Shown here: one piece after another, positions 34,782 through 42,549 of the stretch
Numbering within the stretch: position 1 is the first letter of the stretch
Layout: every line of letters begins with the position of its first letter
IMG/VR virus record: IMGVR_UViG_3300031999_000023
Location: 1 to 59,782 of that record
Strand: one strand, 5' to 3'
DNA length: 59,782 nt
Origin: a virus
Notes under the pieces: model-generated
The model's database searches: none
What the model saw: the letters and a program-made list of their open reading frames with translations, nothing else
Told to the model about the DNA's origin: nothing
Program-made: the position numbers and the translations under genes

Positions 34782-36082
34782 TATGCCAAGTCACCTTCAG
34801 AAAAATAAAACTTGCCTTCAATACCGTAAATTCCGTATCGAACACAATCGCAGGTATGGTCGTTGACTTTCAGCGGCTCATCTTTCGCAGCATGACTCTC
34901 TGTACCTTCAGACCACTTGTAGCCGCCGATTTCCTTAACTGTATTCTTGCATGTATTGAAGATAAATAGTCGGGGCTTGCCGTCATCCTGCACCTTCAGT
35001 GCCGCCTGAACAGCCTCGATGCCCAGGTGAACGTCTTTTTTGGCCGGCATAGTGGAAATGCCCAGGCTTTTCAGTTCGCAGCAATCCTGAGAATCGTGGT
35101 CGGCCCACGTCACCCGGTATTTCTCGGCGCTGCTGATCTGCTTGATACGCTCGGCGTGATAGGCTAATGTCTCACGGGACTGATAATGTTCGGCGTATAC
35201 ATACCATCGCTTGTCGGGGTCCCTGGCCAACCAGAGGCAGACAAACGGATTATTGAACCCCCAGTCGATAACCCTATACCGTGCCCAATCGTCCGGTATT
35301 TTGAACGGCTTAATTACATGGGTATCACGGCTAAAAGTCTTATAGACGGCTCCGGCGAATGCTGCGAAGTAACCCTTGATACGGGTCTGCTGCACTTCGG
35401 CCGGCCACTCGGCTATCATAAGATTGATCTCTTTGTCGTCGATGTAACCGCCCCGGCTCTTGCGATTATCGTTCAAGTCGGCGTAGAAGATCGCGTCCGT
35501 CTCGGGTAGGGCCTTAATACGTTCTTCGAGCCAACCCTGCGGAATGATAGGCGTCATTGACTGTGCGGAAAAGCCGTTTTTGTCCATTAGTCGGGCCTGT
35601 ATCTCCGTCCAAATTCCTTCGGCGTCGGATTTGCATTGCTCATCACCATAGAAGGCGTCAATCGCTCTGCCTTCGAAGGCTTTACGGCCTTGTTCGTAAG
35701 CCTTAAACTCGATACGATTACCATTAGTGAGGCGCAGTTCTGCGGGGATTTCATCTGCTTTGTTGTGCCAACTAATCGACTGGATTTGACTCATCAGCAA
35801 ATACGCCTGAATCTTCTCGCTCCATAACAGCTTGCCCACCAATGGCCAACTGTTTGCCGCCGCCCAGATCGTAGCCTGTTTCGGCGTCTTACGGTACGGA
35901 TGGCAGCCAAGAGCGAAAGATGATAAATCGAATCCGATACAACTCTCAGACTTGCCGGAACGATTACCACCGAAAATCCAACGGTTCTTAGCTTGGCTCT
36001 TGTGGAACTCCTTCGGCCCCGGCAGAGGCTTGTACAGAAGAATCTTCCTGCCAATACTGCGTATTTGCCTATCGGTTAGCAT
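34781..36082 (-). CDS. terL: Terminase large subunit
   Basis: 433 residues. ATPase domain: Walker A FGGNRSGKS (about 38-46), Walker B-like DAFYGDEQ (about 140). Nuclease domain: RVIDWGFNNPFVCLWL with the first catalytic Asp, TWADHDSQD (second), and NDHTCDCVRYGIYG near the end with the third acid. Motor for DNA packaging, docking on the portal. Overlaps the upstream TerS-like gene by 7 bases. Headful or cos packaging cannot be told from the sequence. Confidence 0.92.
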   Translation of the reverse strand: MLTDRQIRSIGRKILLYKPLPGPKEFHKSQAKNRWIFGGNRSGKSESCIGFDLSSFALGCHPYRKTPKQATIWAAANSWPLVGKLLWSEKIQAYLLMSQIQSISWHNKADEIPAELRLTNGNRIEFKAYEQGRKAFEGRAIDAFYGDEQCKSDAEGIWTEIQARLMDKNGFSAQSMTPIIPQGWLEERIKALPETDAIFYADLNDNRKSRGGYIDDKEINLMIAEWPAEVQQTRIKGYFAAFAGAVYKTFSRDTHVIKPFKIPDDWARYRVIDWGFNNPFVCLWLARDPDKRWYVYAEHYQSRETLAYHAERIKQISSAEKYRVTWADHDSQDCCELKSLGISTMPAKKDVHLGIEAVQAALKVQDDGKPRLFIFNTCKNTVKEIGGYKWSEGTESHAAKDEPLKVNDHTCDCVRYGIYGIEGKFYFSEGDLA

Positions 36083-36453
36083 TGATTCAGAAGAACCTTT
36101 CTGATTTCTTCACATTCACTGTCCGTCAAAGTGTTCTCATTCTCGATGACAAGATGCTCTACAGCCTTGCCTTCCTCTCGGTCAATCGCATATCGGGCAA
36201 GTCTTTCAGAGCCGGAGTATCTACCTACCTTGGCGTGATCCACAAGCTTAAGTGCCGTCTGTTGGGCTTGGGTAAGTTTCTTTCTGTCTAACTTCTCAAG
36301 CTCGGCGTCGGTCATAGCCATGAATTGACAGAAATAAACCCAGAGCTGAGTGCGCCGAACGGGAGGACCTGCAGGATTGCCGCTTTGGCCGGGCTTGAAT
36401 TCGCATTCTTTCTGTTTGGCAGTACGTTCAATTTTCTTCTTCGGCTCGGCCAT
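36076..36453 (-). CDS. Putative terminase small subunit (DUF5681-like)
   Basis: About 125 residues from the ATG of MAEPKKKIERTAK, with AGGAAG upstream. The FKPGQSGNPAGPP motif is the DUF5681 signature, found in many phage proteins just upstream of large terminase. The following helical part (TDAELEKLDRKKLTQAQQTALKLVD) fits a DNA-recognition or oligomerisation domain. Coupled to terL by a 7-base overlap. Assigned as TerS from family and position. Confidence 0.72.
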   Translation of the reverse strand: MAEPKKKIERTAKQKECEFKPGQSGNPAGPPVRRTQLWVYFCQFMAMTDAELEKLDRKKLTQAQQTALKLVDHAKVGRYSGSERLARYAIDREEGKAVEHLVIENENTLTDSECEEIRKVLLNQC

Positions 36454-36553
36454 TATCACTTAAACTTCCTATCGATACAGGCCCTGATTGCACTTCAAGC
36501 TCCGGTCCGTAATATTCGACCAAATACCAAGATTCTATTGTCGTTTCTTCCAT
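36428..36553 (-). CDS. Possible 41-residue acidic protein
   Basis: ORF starting MEETTIESWYLVEYYGPELEV and ending GRAEEEN, overlapping the preceding zinc-ribbon/membrane gene and the following TerS-like gene, each in a different frame. It is acidic and beta-prone. Tight overlaps on both sides fit phage gene packing, but the start lacks a clear ribosome-binding site and the family is unknown. Confidence 0.35.
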   Translation of the reverse strand: MEETTIESWYLVEYYGPELEVQSGPVSIGSLSDNGRAEEEN

Positions 36554-36753
36554 CTTCTTATTAACCAGGCAAGCGGCACGAATACAACAGCGATTATCAC
36601 CTTGCCGATTGCGTTGATTATTCTTTCGCCTGTGCCGTACTTCGGATTCTGCTGCACTTTGTAGTTGTCTGATAAACATAAATAGCAATAACCGCCAGTT
36701 GAGCGGTATGTCTTAATGGGATAGCCGCATTTTTTGCAGTTCATTTGAGGCAT
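36535..36753 (-). CDS. Small zinc-knuckle membrane protein
   Basis: 72 residues: MNCKKCGYPIKTYR and YCYLCLSDNY form a zinc ribbon; IINAIGKVIIAVVFVPLAWLI is a transmembrane helix followed by RRWKKRQ. The arrangement is an N-terminal zinc domain with a C-terminal membrane anchor. It follows directly on the outer-membrane-like gene. Function unknown. Confidence 0.65.
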   Translation of the reverse strand: MPQMNCKKCGYPIKTYRSTGGYCYLCLSDNYKVQQNPKYGTGERIINAIGKVIIAVVFVPLAWLIRRWKKRQ

Positions 36754-36754
36754 A

Positions 36755-37309
36755 TTAGAACGGTATTCTTATCCCAAAATATCCGTTTAATTGCCGGTCC
36801 TCGACAACTGACAGATCGCCAAAGTTGGCGTCATAACCAATCTCGAATATCAGTTCCGTATTGCTGTCGGGCGTTGTTTGGACCCTGACTCCGGCAATAC
36901 CGCCCATCATGCCGGCATCCTGGTCGATGAAATTCCAAGTGTTCTGAAAGCCTATATAAGGCCGAATCACAACATCTTCCGACAATATCATCAGAAACGC
37001 ATCGGGTATCCAGGGCAAGGTATTGTTCGGATCAACTATATCCATCGAGTGATATATCAAGCCTAAAGTCAGCACTTGCGGCGGCTCCATATCGCCTTCT
37101 TCATCCCATCGGGGCCGCCAAATAGAGCCTACAAACGGCTCAAGTCCGCCATTATCAGAGCCGAGGTAATAGCCAAGACGCAATGCTAAGGCATTCTGGC
37201 TATCAACGTTAGCCACTTGCTCCGTCATGCCCCAGATCGTCAAGCCTGCGGCCTGTACGGCATTACACATACACAATGCTATGATGATTGCTACAATAAT
37301 TCGTTTCAT
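36755..37309 (-). CDS. Outer-membrane beta-barrel-like protein
   Basis: 184 residues. MKRIIVAIIIALCMCNAVQAAG is a Sec signal. The mature part has alternating amphipathic strands with aromatic girdles (ALALRLGYYLGSD, VVIRPYIGFQNTWNF, ELIFEIGYDANFG) and ends in a strand with C-terminal Phe (LNGYFGIRIPF), the usual signal for outer-membrane insertion. About eight strands are possible. In a phage genome this may be a lysogenic-conversion or superinfection-exclusion porin-like protein. A role is not proven. Confidence 0.68.
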   Translation of the reverse strand: MKRIIVAIIIALCMCNAVQAAGLTIWGMTEQVANVDSQNALALRLGYYLGSDNGGLEPFVGSIWRPRWDEEGDMEPPQVLTLGLIYHSMDIVDPNNTLPWIPDAFLMILSEDVVIRPYIGFQNTWNFIDQDAGMMGGIAGVRVQTTPDSNTELIFEIGYDANFGDLSVVEDRQLNGYFGIRIPF

Positions 37310-37325
37310 GTTTTGCTCCTTTTGC

Positions 37326-37484
37326 TTATTTTATTTCCGATTCATAAAGTTTTAGCCAGCAACAGTCATCATTACAAATTCTGGCTTCTTTATTGAGATA
37401 AAATACTACCCAACCCCGTTTTCTCAAGTATTTCATCATAAGGCGATGATGGCATGATTTGAGATTTCTCAACCATGTTTTCAT
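37326..37484 (-). CDS. 52-residue conserved-looking phage protein
   Basis: From MKTWLRNLKSCHHRLMMKY, with AAAGGAGC upstream. Contains HHRLMMKYLRKRGWVVFYLNKEARIC and CCWLKLYESE. The MxKYLRxRGWVVFYLxxEAR core recurs, from memory, in small phage proteins of unknown function. The longer frame has no ribosome-binding site. Confidence 0.65.
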   Translation of the reverse strand: MKTWLRNLKSCHHRLMMKYLRKRGWVVFYLNKEARICNDDCCWLKLYESEIK

Positions 37485-37498
37485 GTTTTGCTCCTTTA

Positions 37499-37687
37499 CT
37501 ATTTTGGTGAATGTTTCTTTATTCCCTGACTCAATGATAAGCCGGTAACAAGCTTGATTCGTGAAAGCCAAACATCGACTTTATCGAGGATAAGATTATC
37601 CCGGCGAGTCGGCGTGAAATAAACAATTGCGCGAGCTATGATGTACAGAGCTCCGATGACGGCGAGGACTTCATCTGTGTATTCCAT
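37499..37687 (-). CDS. Small membrane protein (holin-like)
   Basis: 62 residues: MEYTDEVLAVIGALYIIARAIVYFTPTRRDNLIL... One helix (about 7-25) followed by a TPTRRDN turn that recalls the ALTPTPKDD motif of small phage membrane proteins often annotated as holins. First gene of the leftward late block; an AAAGGAG site precedes the start, and the upstream region is AT-rich and divergent to the rightward cassette promoter. Confidence 0.6.
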   Translation of the reverse strand: MEYTDEVLAVIGALYIIARAIVYFTPTRRDNLILDKVDVWLSRIKLVTGLSLSQGIKKHSPK

Positions 37688-37785
37688 TTGTTATACTCCT
37701 TTCTGATAGAAGCGTTAGTGTTGCCCATCGGCTTTTTGGGGTCTTAAAAAATATCATAAAATATAAAATTATTTTTATTTTTATC

Positions 37786-37814
37786 TTGACTTCCTATACC
37801 TGATATGTTAGTTT
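37786..37814 (+). promoter_or_regulatory. Sigma-70-type promoter of the rightward cassette
   Basis: TTGACT at 37786-37791, a 17-base spacer and TAGTTT at 37809-37814, preceded by a long A/T-rich stretch that could act as an UP element. It points at the DUF7666 gene 160 bp downstream. The -10 box is a weak match. Confidence 0.55.
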
Positions 37815-37893
37815 GTTATTTGGCATGGTGATAATGACTTTACAACTTGAACTCCCTCACACACAAATCAAACAAACAATTCTGCGCAAACAT

Positions 37894-37953
37894 AAGCTCC
37901 CCAAAGATTCCGGCTTCACTCACCATGCTGCTGGTTTCCGCGGGGGCTTTTTT
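37894..37953 (+). promoter_or_regulatory. Terminator-like leader hairpin before the DUF7666 gene
   Basis: AAGCTCCCC (37894-37902) pairs with GGGGGCTT (37942-37949) with one bulge; the 3' strand runs into a T6 tract, followed 10 bases later by AAGAAGGG and the start codon. Same arrangement as the leader hairpins on the other strand. Confidence 0.5.
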
Positions 37954-37972
37954 AAGAAAGAAGGGTAAGAAA

Positions 37973-38635
37973 ATGAACAAGATTATAAAGTACAAATTGA
38001 CAAATCAAAATCTACAGACACATAACAATTTTCGATGGAAAGTAAGAAAATGGGTAAAAGTAAAAGGAAAACTTAAACAAAGTTTATGCACAGATGGGTG
38101 GTTGCATTGTTATGATAGCCCGCTGTTGGCTGTGCTGCATAATCCAATACACGCAGCTATCGAAAATCCCCGACTGTGGGAAGTAGAAGTCGATGGGGAA
38201 TGTAAAAATGACCGGGGATTAAAGTGTGGGTATCGGAGGATGCGATTGTTTCGAGAAATTCCCGTCCCGAATATGAGTATAATACAAAGAAAGGCGTATG
38301 GAATACTCTGTGCTAAAGAAGTTGTAACCGATAATAAATGGAATCTCTGGGCGGATAATTGGTTATCGGGCAAAGATAGAACTGCCAATGCCGCCTATGC
38401 CGCCGCCAATGCCGCCGCCGATGCCGCCTATGCCGCCGCCGATGCCGCCTATGCCGCCGATGCCGCCGCCTATGCCGTCAATGCCGCCAATGCCGCCTAT
38501 GCCGTCAATGCCGCCAATGCCGCCTATGCCGCCGCCTATGCCGCCTATGCCGCCGCCTATGCCGCCGATGCCGCCCGTCCTAAAACTATTAATTTTGTGA
38601 AATTGGCTAAACAGGCCATGAGCTTTGAATACTAA
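37973..38635 (+). CDS. DUF7666-like protein with long alanine-repeat tail
   Basis: 220 residues from MNKIIKYKLTNQNLQTHNN, preceded by AAGAAGGGTAAG. The N-terminal domain (about 1-120) shows WKVRKW, LCTDGWLHCYDSPLLAVLHNPIHAAIENPRLWEVE and ILCAKEV, the pattern of a phage/prokaryote domain I recall as DUF7666. WADNWLSGKDRTA follows, then about 60 residues of AAYAA/NAA/DAA repeats and a short conserved end. The repeat would form a long amphipathic or surface-exposed helix. Function unknown. First gene of a rightward cassette inside an otherwise leftward genome. Confidence 0.78.
   Translation: MNKIIKYKLTNQNLQTHNNFRWKVRKWVKVKGKLKQSLCTDGWLHCYDSPLLAVLHNPIHAAIENPRLWEVEVDGECKNDRGLKCGYRRMRLFREIPVPNMSIIQRKAYGILCAKEVVTDNKWNLWADNWLSGKDRTANAAYAAANAAADAAYAAADAAYAADAAAYAVNAANAAYAVNAANAAYAAAYAAYAAAYAADAARPKTINFVKLAKQAMSFEY
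38383..38578 (+). repeat. Trinucleotide-type microsatellite encoding the alanine repeats
   Basis: About 195 bp made of GCC units alternating with AAT, TAT, GAT or GTC, encoding Ala-rich NAA/YAA/DAA/VNAA runs in frame. Such tracts vary in copy number by slippage. Confidence 0.9.
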
Positions 38636-38678
38636 TTAACTACTAAAACATTAAAAAATAGTATGAAAGGGTAGGAAA

Positions 38679-39326
38679 ATGGCAACACAATTATATCTAA
38701 GAGATTTGAGCGAAGAAGCTCAAGAATATTACAAGAAAGAAATTCAGTCAAATCCAAAATTGACAAAGCTACGCGAAGCACTTCATAATGGCGATGATAT
38801 TGTAGTTGGTACGTTATTCGATACAAAAAAGGGTTTTACGCACGAACCATCGAACAGCCAGAATAAAGATTGGTACACTCCGCCAGAAGTCTTTGAGCTT
38901 TTGAAGTTTCCAGAATTTGACCTTGACCCTGCAAGTCCGGGCAAATCTAAAGTCAAGTGGATACCGGCAAAAGAACATTACACGGAAAACGGCTTGCTTA
39001 AAGAATGGCATGGCCGCGTCTGGCTCAATCCGCCTTATGGTCAAGAAACAGGCGACTGGCTTAATAAGTTGGCTCTGCATGGCAACGGTATTGCTTTGGT
39101 CTTTGCCCGAACAGATACTCTTTGGTTTCATACTATTGCTTGCAAGGCCGATGTGATATGTTTTCTCAATGGCCGTATTCGGTTCATTGATGAGAATGGC
39201 AAACAAGGCGGTTCTTCTGGTTGTGGCTCTATGCTTTTGGCGTGGGGCAATGAATGTGCCGAGATACTTGTTGGCTCAGGTGCTGGCTGGTGCGTTGATA
39301 ACCGTAAACCAATTTTGGAAGGGTAA
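38679..39326 (+). CDS. Phage Dam-like N6-adenine methyltransferase
   Basis: 215 residues. Core motifs of the phage Dam family: DWYTPPEVFELLKFPEFDLDPAS, then YTENGLLKEWHGRVWLNPPYG (NPPY catalytic motif), LVFARTDTLWFH and a C-terminal GSGCGSMLLAWG-like loop. Preceded by AAAGGGTAGG. The family methylates adenine in phage DNA, usually to evade restriction. Second gene of the rightward cassette. Lacks a target-recognition domain beyond the family norm. Confidence 0.9.
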   Translation: MATQLYLRDLSEEAQEYYKKEIQSNPKLTKLREALHNGDDIVVGTLFDTKKGFTHEPSNSQNKDWYTPPEVFELLKFPEFDLDPASPGKSKVKWIPAKEHYTENGLLKEWHGRVWLNPPYGQETGDWLNKLALHGNGIALVFARTDTLWFHTIACKADVICFLNGRIRFIDENGKQGGSSGCGSMLLAWGNECAEILVGSGAGWCVDNRKPILEG

Positions 39327-39330
39327 GAAG

Positions 39331-39645
39331 ATGAATGAAAGCAAACATACGCGAACGCCTTGGCATTTCAAAAAGCCTCCGGCAGATAGTTTGATGGGAA
39401 CAAAGATATATGGCCCCCTACATAGGGATGGTACTGATTACGCTGCCTTATGTGAACTTCAAGATATGGAAGATGCTCGGTTCATCGTCAAGGCATGTAA
39501 CAGCTATGATGCTCTGCTGGCTGCGTGCAATACTATTAAACATCACGAAGAAGGGTGTTTGCGTCAAGGTTGTGGTTATGACTCTATCGTTCATCAAATG
39601 GCCAATACCGCCCTTGCTCTGGCTCAGAAAGAAGGTGGAAAATGA
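39331..39645 (+). CDS. Small phage protein of the TPW-type
   Basis: 104 residues from MNESKHTRTPWHFKKPPAD, with GGAAGGGTAAG upstream. Contains DARFIVKACNSYDALLAACNTI, the ARLIAAAPDLLEAC-like helix that marks a large group of small, uncharacterised phage proteins, and a Cys-containing C-terminus (GCLRQGCGY). Its stop overlaps the next start. Function unknown. Confidence 0.75.
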   Translation: MNESKHTRTPWHFKKPPADSLMGTKIYGPLHRDGTDYAALCELQDMEDARFIVKACNSYDALLAACNTIKHHEEGCLRQGCGYDSIVHQMANTALALAQKEGGK

Positions 39646-39788
39646 AAACTTGCACGAACTGTACAGGCTACAGGAGTTGTGCCAAATTACTCAAGCGATT
39701 AAGCATTGACCCGGACAATCCAAATAATGAAGCCATTATGATTTGCGCTCGTTATCGCGACAAAAATATCAAGGCTCGGAAGTCTTAG
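39642..39788 (+). CDS. 48-residue Cys-rich protein
   Basis: MKTCTNCTGYRSCAKLLKRL... with a CxxC-x5-C cluster and a later Cys (IMICARYRD). Preceded by GAAGGTGG inside the previous gene. Similar short CTNC...C proteins occur at the end of phage cassettes; metal binding is likely. Last gene before the cassette terminator. Confidence 0.6.
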   Translation: MKTCTNCTGYRSCAKLLKRLSIDPDNPNNEAIMICARYRDKNIKARKS

Positions 39789-39801
39789 AAGCATTTTCTT
39801 A

Positions 39802-39837
39802 CCGCCCCTCGCGCTCGTTGCCGGGGGGCATTTTATT
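39802..39837 (+). terminator. Terminator of the rightward cassette
   Basis: GCCCC (39804-39808) pairs with GGGGC (39825-39829), extended by flanking G/C, followed by ATTTTATTT. It lies 14 bp after the last cassette stop and separates it from the converging leftward early operon. Confidence 0.7.
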
Positions 39838-39893
39838 TGCGCTCGTATATGCGAGATTTGGGGCGTGCCAACCATGCCTCGGAGCGAGATCGT

Positions 39894-40118
39894 TCATTGT
39901 GGGTCATGTGGTCGAATCGATTCGGCTATCAAGCATACCAAATCAATCGCTTCGTTTTCATTCTTGCACAACTTGATTCTGTGCCATCTATTTTTATATT
40001 TTCCTTGCACCCAGACCGGCGCGTTGATATCGATGGGTATTTGCGAACCCTTCTTCTGCGTCCGTTTGATTCTGACCGAGAGGTAAGGGCCGTTATGATT
40101 CAGGTGACGACGTGACAT
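39894..40118 (-). CDS. Small basic protein at the end of the early operon
   Basis: 74 residues: MSRRHLNHNGPYLSVRIKRTQ..., beta-prone with WVQGKYKNRWHRIKLCKNENEAIDLV. Start lies inside the end of the upstream gene. The strand pattern suggests a compact beta-alpha fold. Function not recognised. Last credible gene before the converging cassette terminator. Confidence 0.55.
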   Translation of the reverse strand: MSRRHLNHNGPYLSVRIKRTQKKGSQIPIDINAPVWVQGKYKNRWHRIKLCKNENEAIDLVCLIAESIRPHDPQ

Positions 40119-40434
40119 CTACCGTCTCCAGTGCGCAGGTCAGGGCTTCGAGAATTTCATCAAGGAAAAAATTGCACCTTTGAAAAAGTGTGTCAATTAT
40201 CATCGCTGAGAGAATTTCCACTTCTTTCTGATTCAAAAAGAAAAGGTGAACTGAACCGTATAGATAAAACGTATGTGCCGGTATTTCTCTTGCAACTTTC
40301 TGCACTATGGTTAATCGCCCAATATTATCTCTGTTGCAATTATCAAGAAGACATTCGCAAAGACTCGATATGTGCGAACTGTTCATCCCGATTATGTGTA
40401 TGCACTTCCTTGTGTCGTCTACTATTTCTATCAT
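40093..40434 (-). CDS. Unknown early protein
   Basis: 113 residues: MIEIVDDTRKCIHIIGMNSSHISSL..., with several short strands, two Cys clusters (SLCECLLDNC) and a helical C-terminus (ILSAMIIDTLFQRCNFFLDEILEAL). It follows the methyltransferase with an 11-base gap and overlaps the next gene by 26 bases. No family recognised. Confidence 0.55.
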   Translation of the reverse strand: MIEIVDDTRKCIHIIGMNSSHISSLCECLLDNCNRDNIGRLTIVQKVAREIPAHTFYLYGSVHLFFLNQKEVEILSAMIIDTLFQRCNFFLDEILEALTCALETVDVTSSPES

Positions 40435-40445
40435 TTTGTTTCTCC

Positions 40446-41894
40446 CTAAACTTTCCGCATACAGAGCACAGTTTCATAGTCAATACGGACATCGTCGTTC
40501 CAATCCCAATGCACTTCGCCGGAATCCATAAAAGCAAGTTCCTGGGCCTTTTGTAGAATCCTGCATAGTTTGGCTTTAGTGAGTTTCTCTGTGGCCTTAG
40601 TAATCCATATCTCGTGTGATTCTTGAGGTAGCGTTTTCCAATAGTTTCTCCAAGCCGCTTTATTGTTGGCATTTCGGCGGAAGAATGATACCCGTTCTTT
40701 ACGTTGTTTTTTGGCCCAGTCCATAATCATTGTTGCCGGCTCTTTGTAAAGCATGGCGTGGTGTAGGCATACCGTTTGGAAGCCCTGGGACTCGCACAGG
40801 CGTTGCCAGTCGCCGGGGAAGTCTACGAGCTTGCCTTTGCGGACAAATGCCTTGACGACCCATATAGCGAATCCCTGGGGCTTTAGGATTTTGTAGCATT
40901 CGGAAATTATAATTTTCGCTGCGGACCAGAATGTTTCGCCCTGCTGTTGACCAAGTTGACCTTGTGCATCGCCATATTTGCGTTCGTATCGCTTTGTGGA
41001 ATCGTGTGGGCATAAGTCATTTGATTTATTGGGCGTAGTCATACTTCCTTCATACGGTGGGCTCGAAATGATTGCCGAGACTTCGCCGGGCGGCAGAGAG
41101 GCTATGTTGCCGGGAGTATTCATATCTGCATAATCTTGTTTAACTCTGGCCGCACTATCGACTCCACCTGCCCATTGAGCCTTTCCTGCCGTCATATCTT
41201 TTGGATTATTATTTACCTGAGTCGATTGAGAGAATGGCGGCGAACTAACCACCGCATCGACGCTGCCGGGCTTCATGGCGCCCAACTGGCCGGGAGTCTG
41301 ACCGTGATTCTCTGGCATATATGAACGTTTGCCTACTAAGTCGAATACTCCTTTGCGTTGTGATTCGTTGTGATATCCTTTCTTCGCAATCCCCCCGCCA
41401 GTTTGTGCTTCGGCGAAAGGCGGACTCCCCACGATACACTCCGCCCGTCCGATGATTTCGGACAACTGGCGGCTGTCGCCCTGGATCATTACCGGCTGGT
41501 AGCTGTGGCCGAAGTGGCCGCACTCGAAAGCCTTGCGGTTGCGCTCGAAGTTGCCGACGTAGTGATGCGGCTCGGAGCATGGAATTATGCCCGTGTGCTG
41601 TTTATACCATCCTTGAGCCTGACCATGACATTCAGGGCATATATCGGGATTCTTGCGGAACCTGTTAAACCATCGCAACCATTCAGGCTTGCTCATGCCT
41701 GGGCAATCGTAGCTGTTTGCCATGCGATAAAATTCAGACTCTAATTCCACACAGACCACACGCAGGCCCAGAGAAGCGCCGACGAGTCCCGTCGAACCTA
41801 TCCCGCCGAACGGATCGACTACGACGTCGCCGGGCTTAATCCATCCTTCGCCCATGGCGTGCTTGAATATCCGCTTTGTAAGAGCGTAGCTCAT
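40446..41894 (-). CDS. DNA methyltransferase (adenine or N4-cytosine type), main part
   Basis: About 482 residues. Motif I DPFGGIGSTGLVGASLGLRVVCVELE, several SPPF/SPPY catalytic motifs (CIVGSPPF, VVSSPPF, IISSPPYEGS) and ILKPQGFAIWVVKAFVRKGKLVDFPGDW. Multiple SPP boxes are characteristic of a group of phage methylases. The ATG at 41894 has no ribosome-binding site; homologues start about 38 codons earlier, and that part is present in frame at 41904-42008 but ends in a TGA. It is therefore either translated by read-through, started internally, or inactive. Confidence 0.8.
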   Translation of the reverse strand: MSYALTKRIFKHAMGEGWIKPGDVVVDPFGGIGSTGLVGASLGLRVVCVELESEFYRMANSYDCPGMSKPEWLRWFNRFRKNPDICPECHGQAQGWYKQHTGIIPCSEPHHYVGNFERNRKAFECGHFGHSYQPVMIQGDSRQLSEIIGRAECIVGSPPFAEAQTGGGIAKKGYHNESQRKGVFDLVGKRSYMPENHGQTPGQLGAMKPGSVDAVVSSPPFSQSTQVNNNPKDMTAGKAQWAGGVDSAARVKQDYADMNTPGNIASLPPGEVSAIISSPPYEGSMTTPNKSNDLCPHDSTKRYERKYGDAQGQLGQQQGETFWSAAKIIISECYKILKPQGFAIWVVKAFVRKGKLVDFPGDWQRLCESQGFQTVCLHHAMLYKEPATMIMDWAKKQRKERVSFFRRNANNKAAWRNYWKTLPQESHEIWITKATEKLTKAKLCRILQKAQELAFMDSGEVHWDWNDDVRIDYETVLCMRKV

Positions 41895-41903
41895 CTTGGC
41901 AAG

Positions 41904-42008
41904 TCATGGGTGGGCAAACGCTTCAGGCACAATAATACCTTGCCACGATTCATCGTAACAGTTGTGCCATTTGCTAATGCCCACCGGTTCCTTTTTGTTT
42001 TGATTCAT
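41904..42008 (-). pseudogene. N-terminal piece of the methyltransferase, cut by an in-frame TGA
   Basis: 34 codons encoding MNQNKKEPVGIS-KWHNCYDESWQGIIVPEAFAHP, the usual N-terminus of SPPY-type phage methylases, preceded by AAGGG. Homologues continue HPAK-SY; here the codons TGA and CTT lie between HP and AKMSY in the same frame. The downstream gene at 41894 is in frame. A six-base insertion carrying a stop would explain it. Confidence 0.75.
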
Positions 42009-42009
42009 A

Positions 42010-42549
42010 TTAACCCTTGTGATTGGTTGTTCTTCCTAATTTCTCAACTATGCCATGACAACTACGACACAGAATAACAATATTGTCTGGCCCAAATGCT
42101 TCTTCATGGTTTTCACATTCAGAATATGGTTTTTTATGATGCGGAATAGCATTAAACCCCTTAACGTAAACATTACATCTATCGCATTTATTTTTTGCTC
42201 TTTGAAGTGCCCACAACCTCATAACCTTCCATGCCGTACTCCTACTTCCAAACCGAGTGCTTGTGCCACCTTTCCACTTTGAAGATTTTGTTCCAGTAAG
42301 TGTTTTCTGAAATTCGTTCGCACATTCTCGACTACAAAAACGTCCCCTACCTTGTTTAATTCTCCATTCAGGAACTGAAAAAAAACCCATGCATTGTGGA
42401 CATATCGTATCAACAAACCGTCTTTGTTTTTTACTTCCACTACCTTTGCCTGCACAATAACAACATGTTTTGCTTTTTGTACTTTTTGCCTTGCCACACT
42501 TTGGGCATGCCTGGAAGTTCTTTTGATATTTTCTATTCAGCAATAACAT
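42010..42549 (-). CDS. HNH homing-type endonuclease inserted in the methyltransferase
   Basis: 179 residues. N-terminal zinc fingers (ACPKCGKAKSTKSKTCCYC, TICPQCMGFFSV, RFCSRECANEF), an NUMOD/AUXIN-like SSKWKGGTS segment and a C-terminal HNH core: KNKCDRCNVYVKGFNAIPHHKKPYSECENHEEAFGPDNIVILCRSCH. This matches phage HNH endonucleases of group I introns or free-standing homing genes. It lies exactly between two copies of the methyltransferase N-terminus, so the gene likely moved there by homing. Confidence 0.85.
   Translation of the reverse strand: MLLLNRKYQKNFQACPKCGKAKSTKSKTCCYCAGKGSGSKKQRRFVDTICPQCMGFFSVPEWRIKQGRGRFCSRECANEFQKTLTGTKSSKWKGGTSTRFGSRSTAWKVMRLWALQRAKNKCDRCNVYVKGFNAIPHHKKPYSECENHEEAFGPDNIVILCRSCHGIVEKLGRTTNHKG

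Noticed and set aside
38383-38578. GCC-rich repeat as a possible CRISPR or origin iteron array
   Set aside because: Units are codon-phased and lie within an ORF; no spacers.
39799-39897. 32-codon minus-strand ORF overlapping the cassette terminator
   Set aside because: ATGA overlap with the upstream gene is suggestive but there is no ribosome-binding site, and the sequence is that of the terminator stem.
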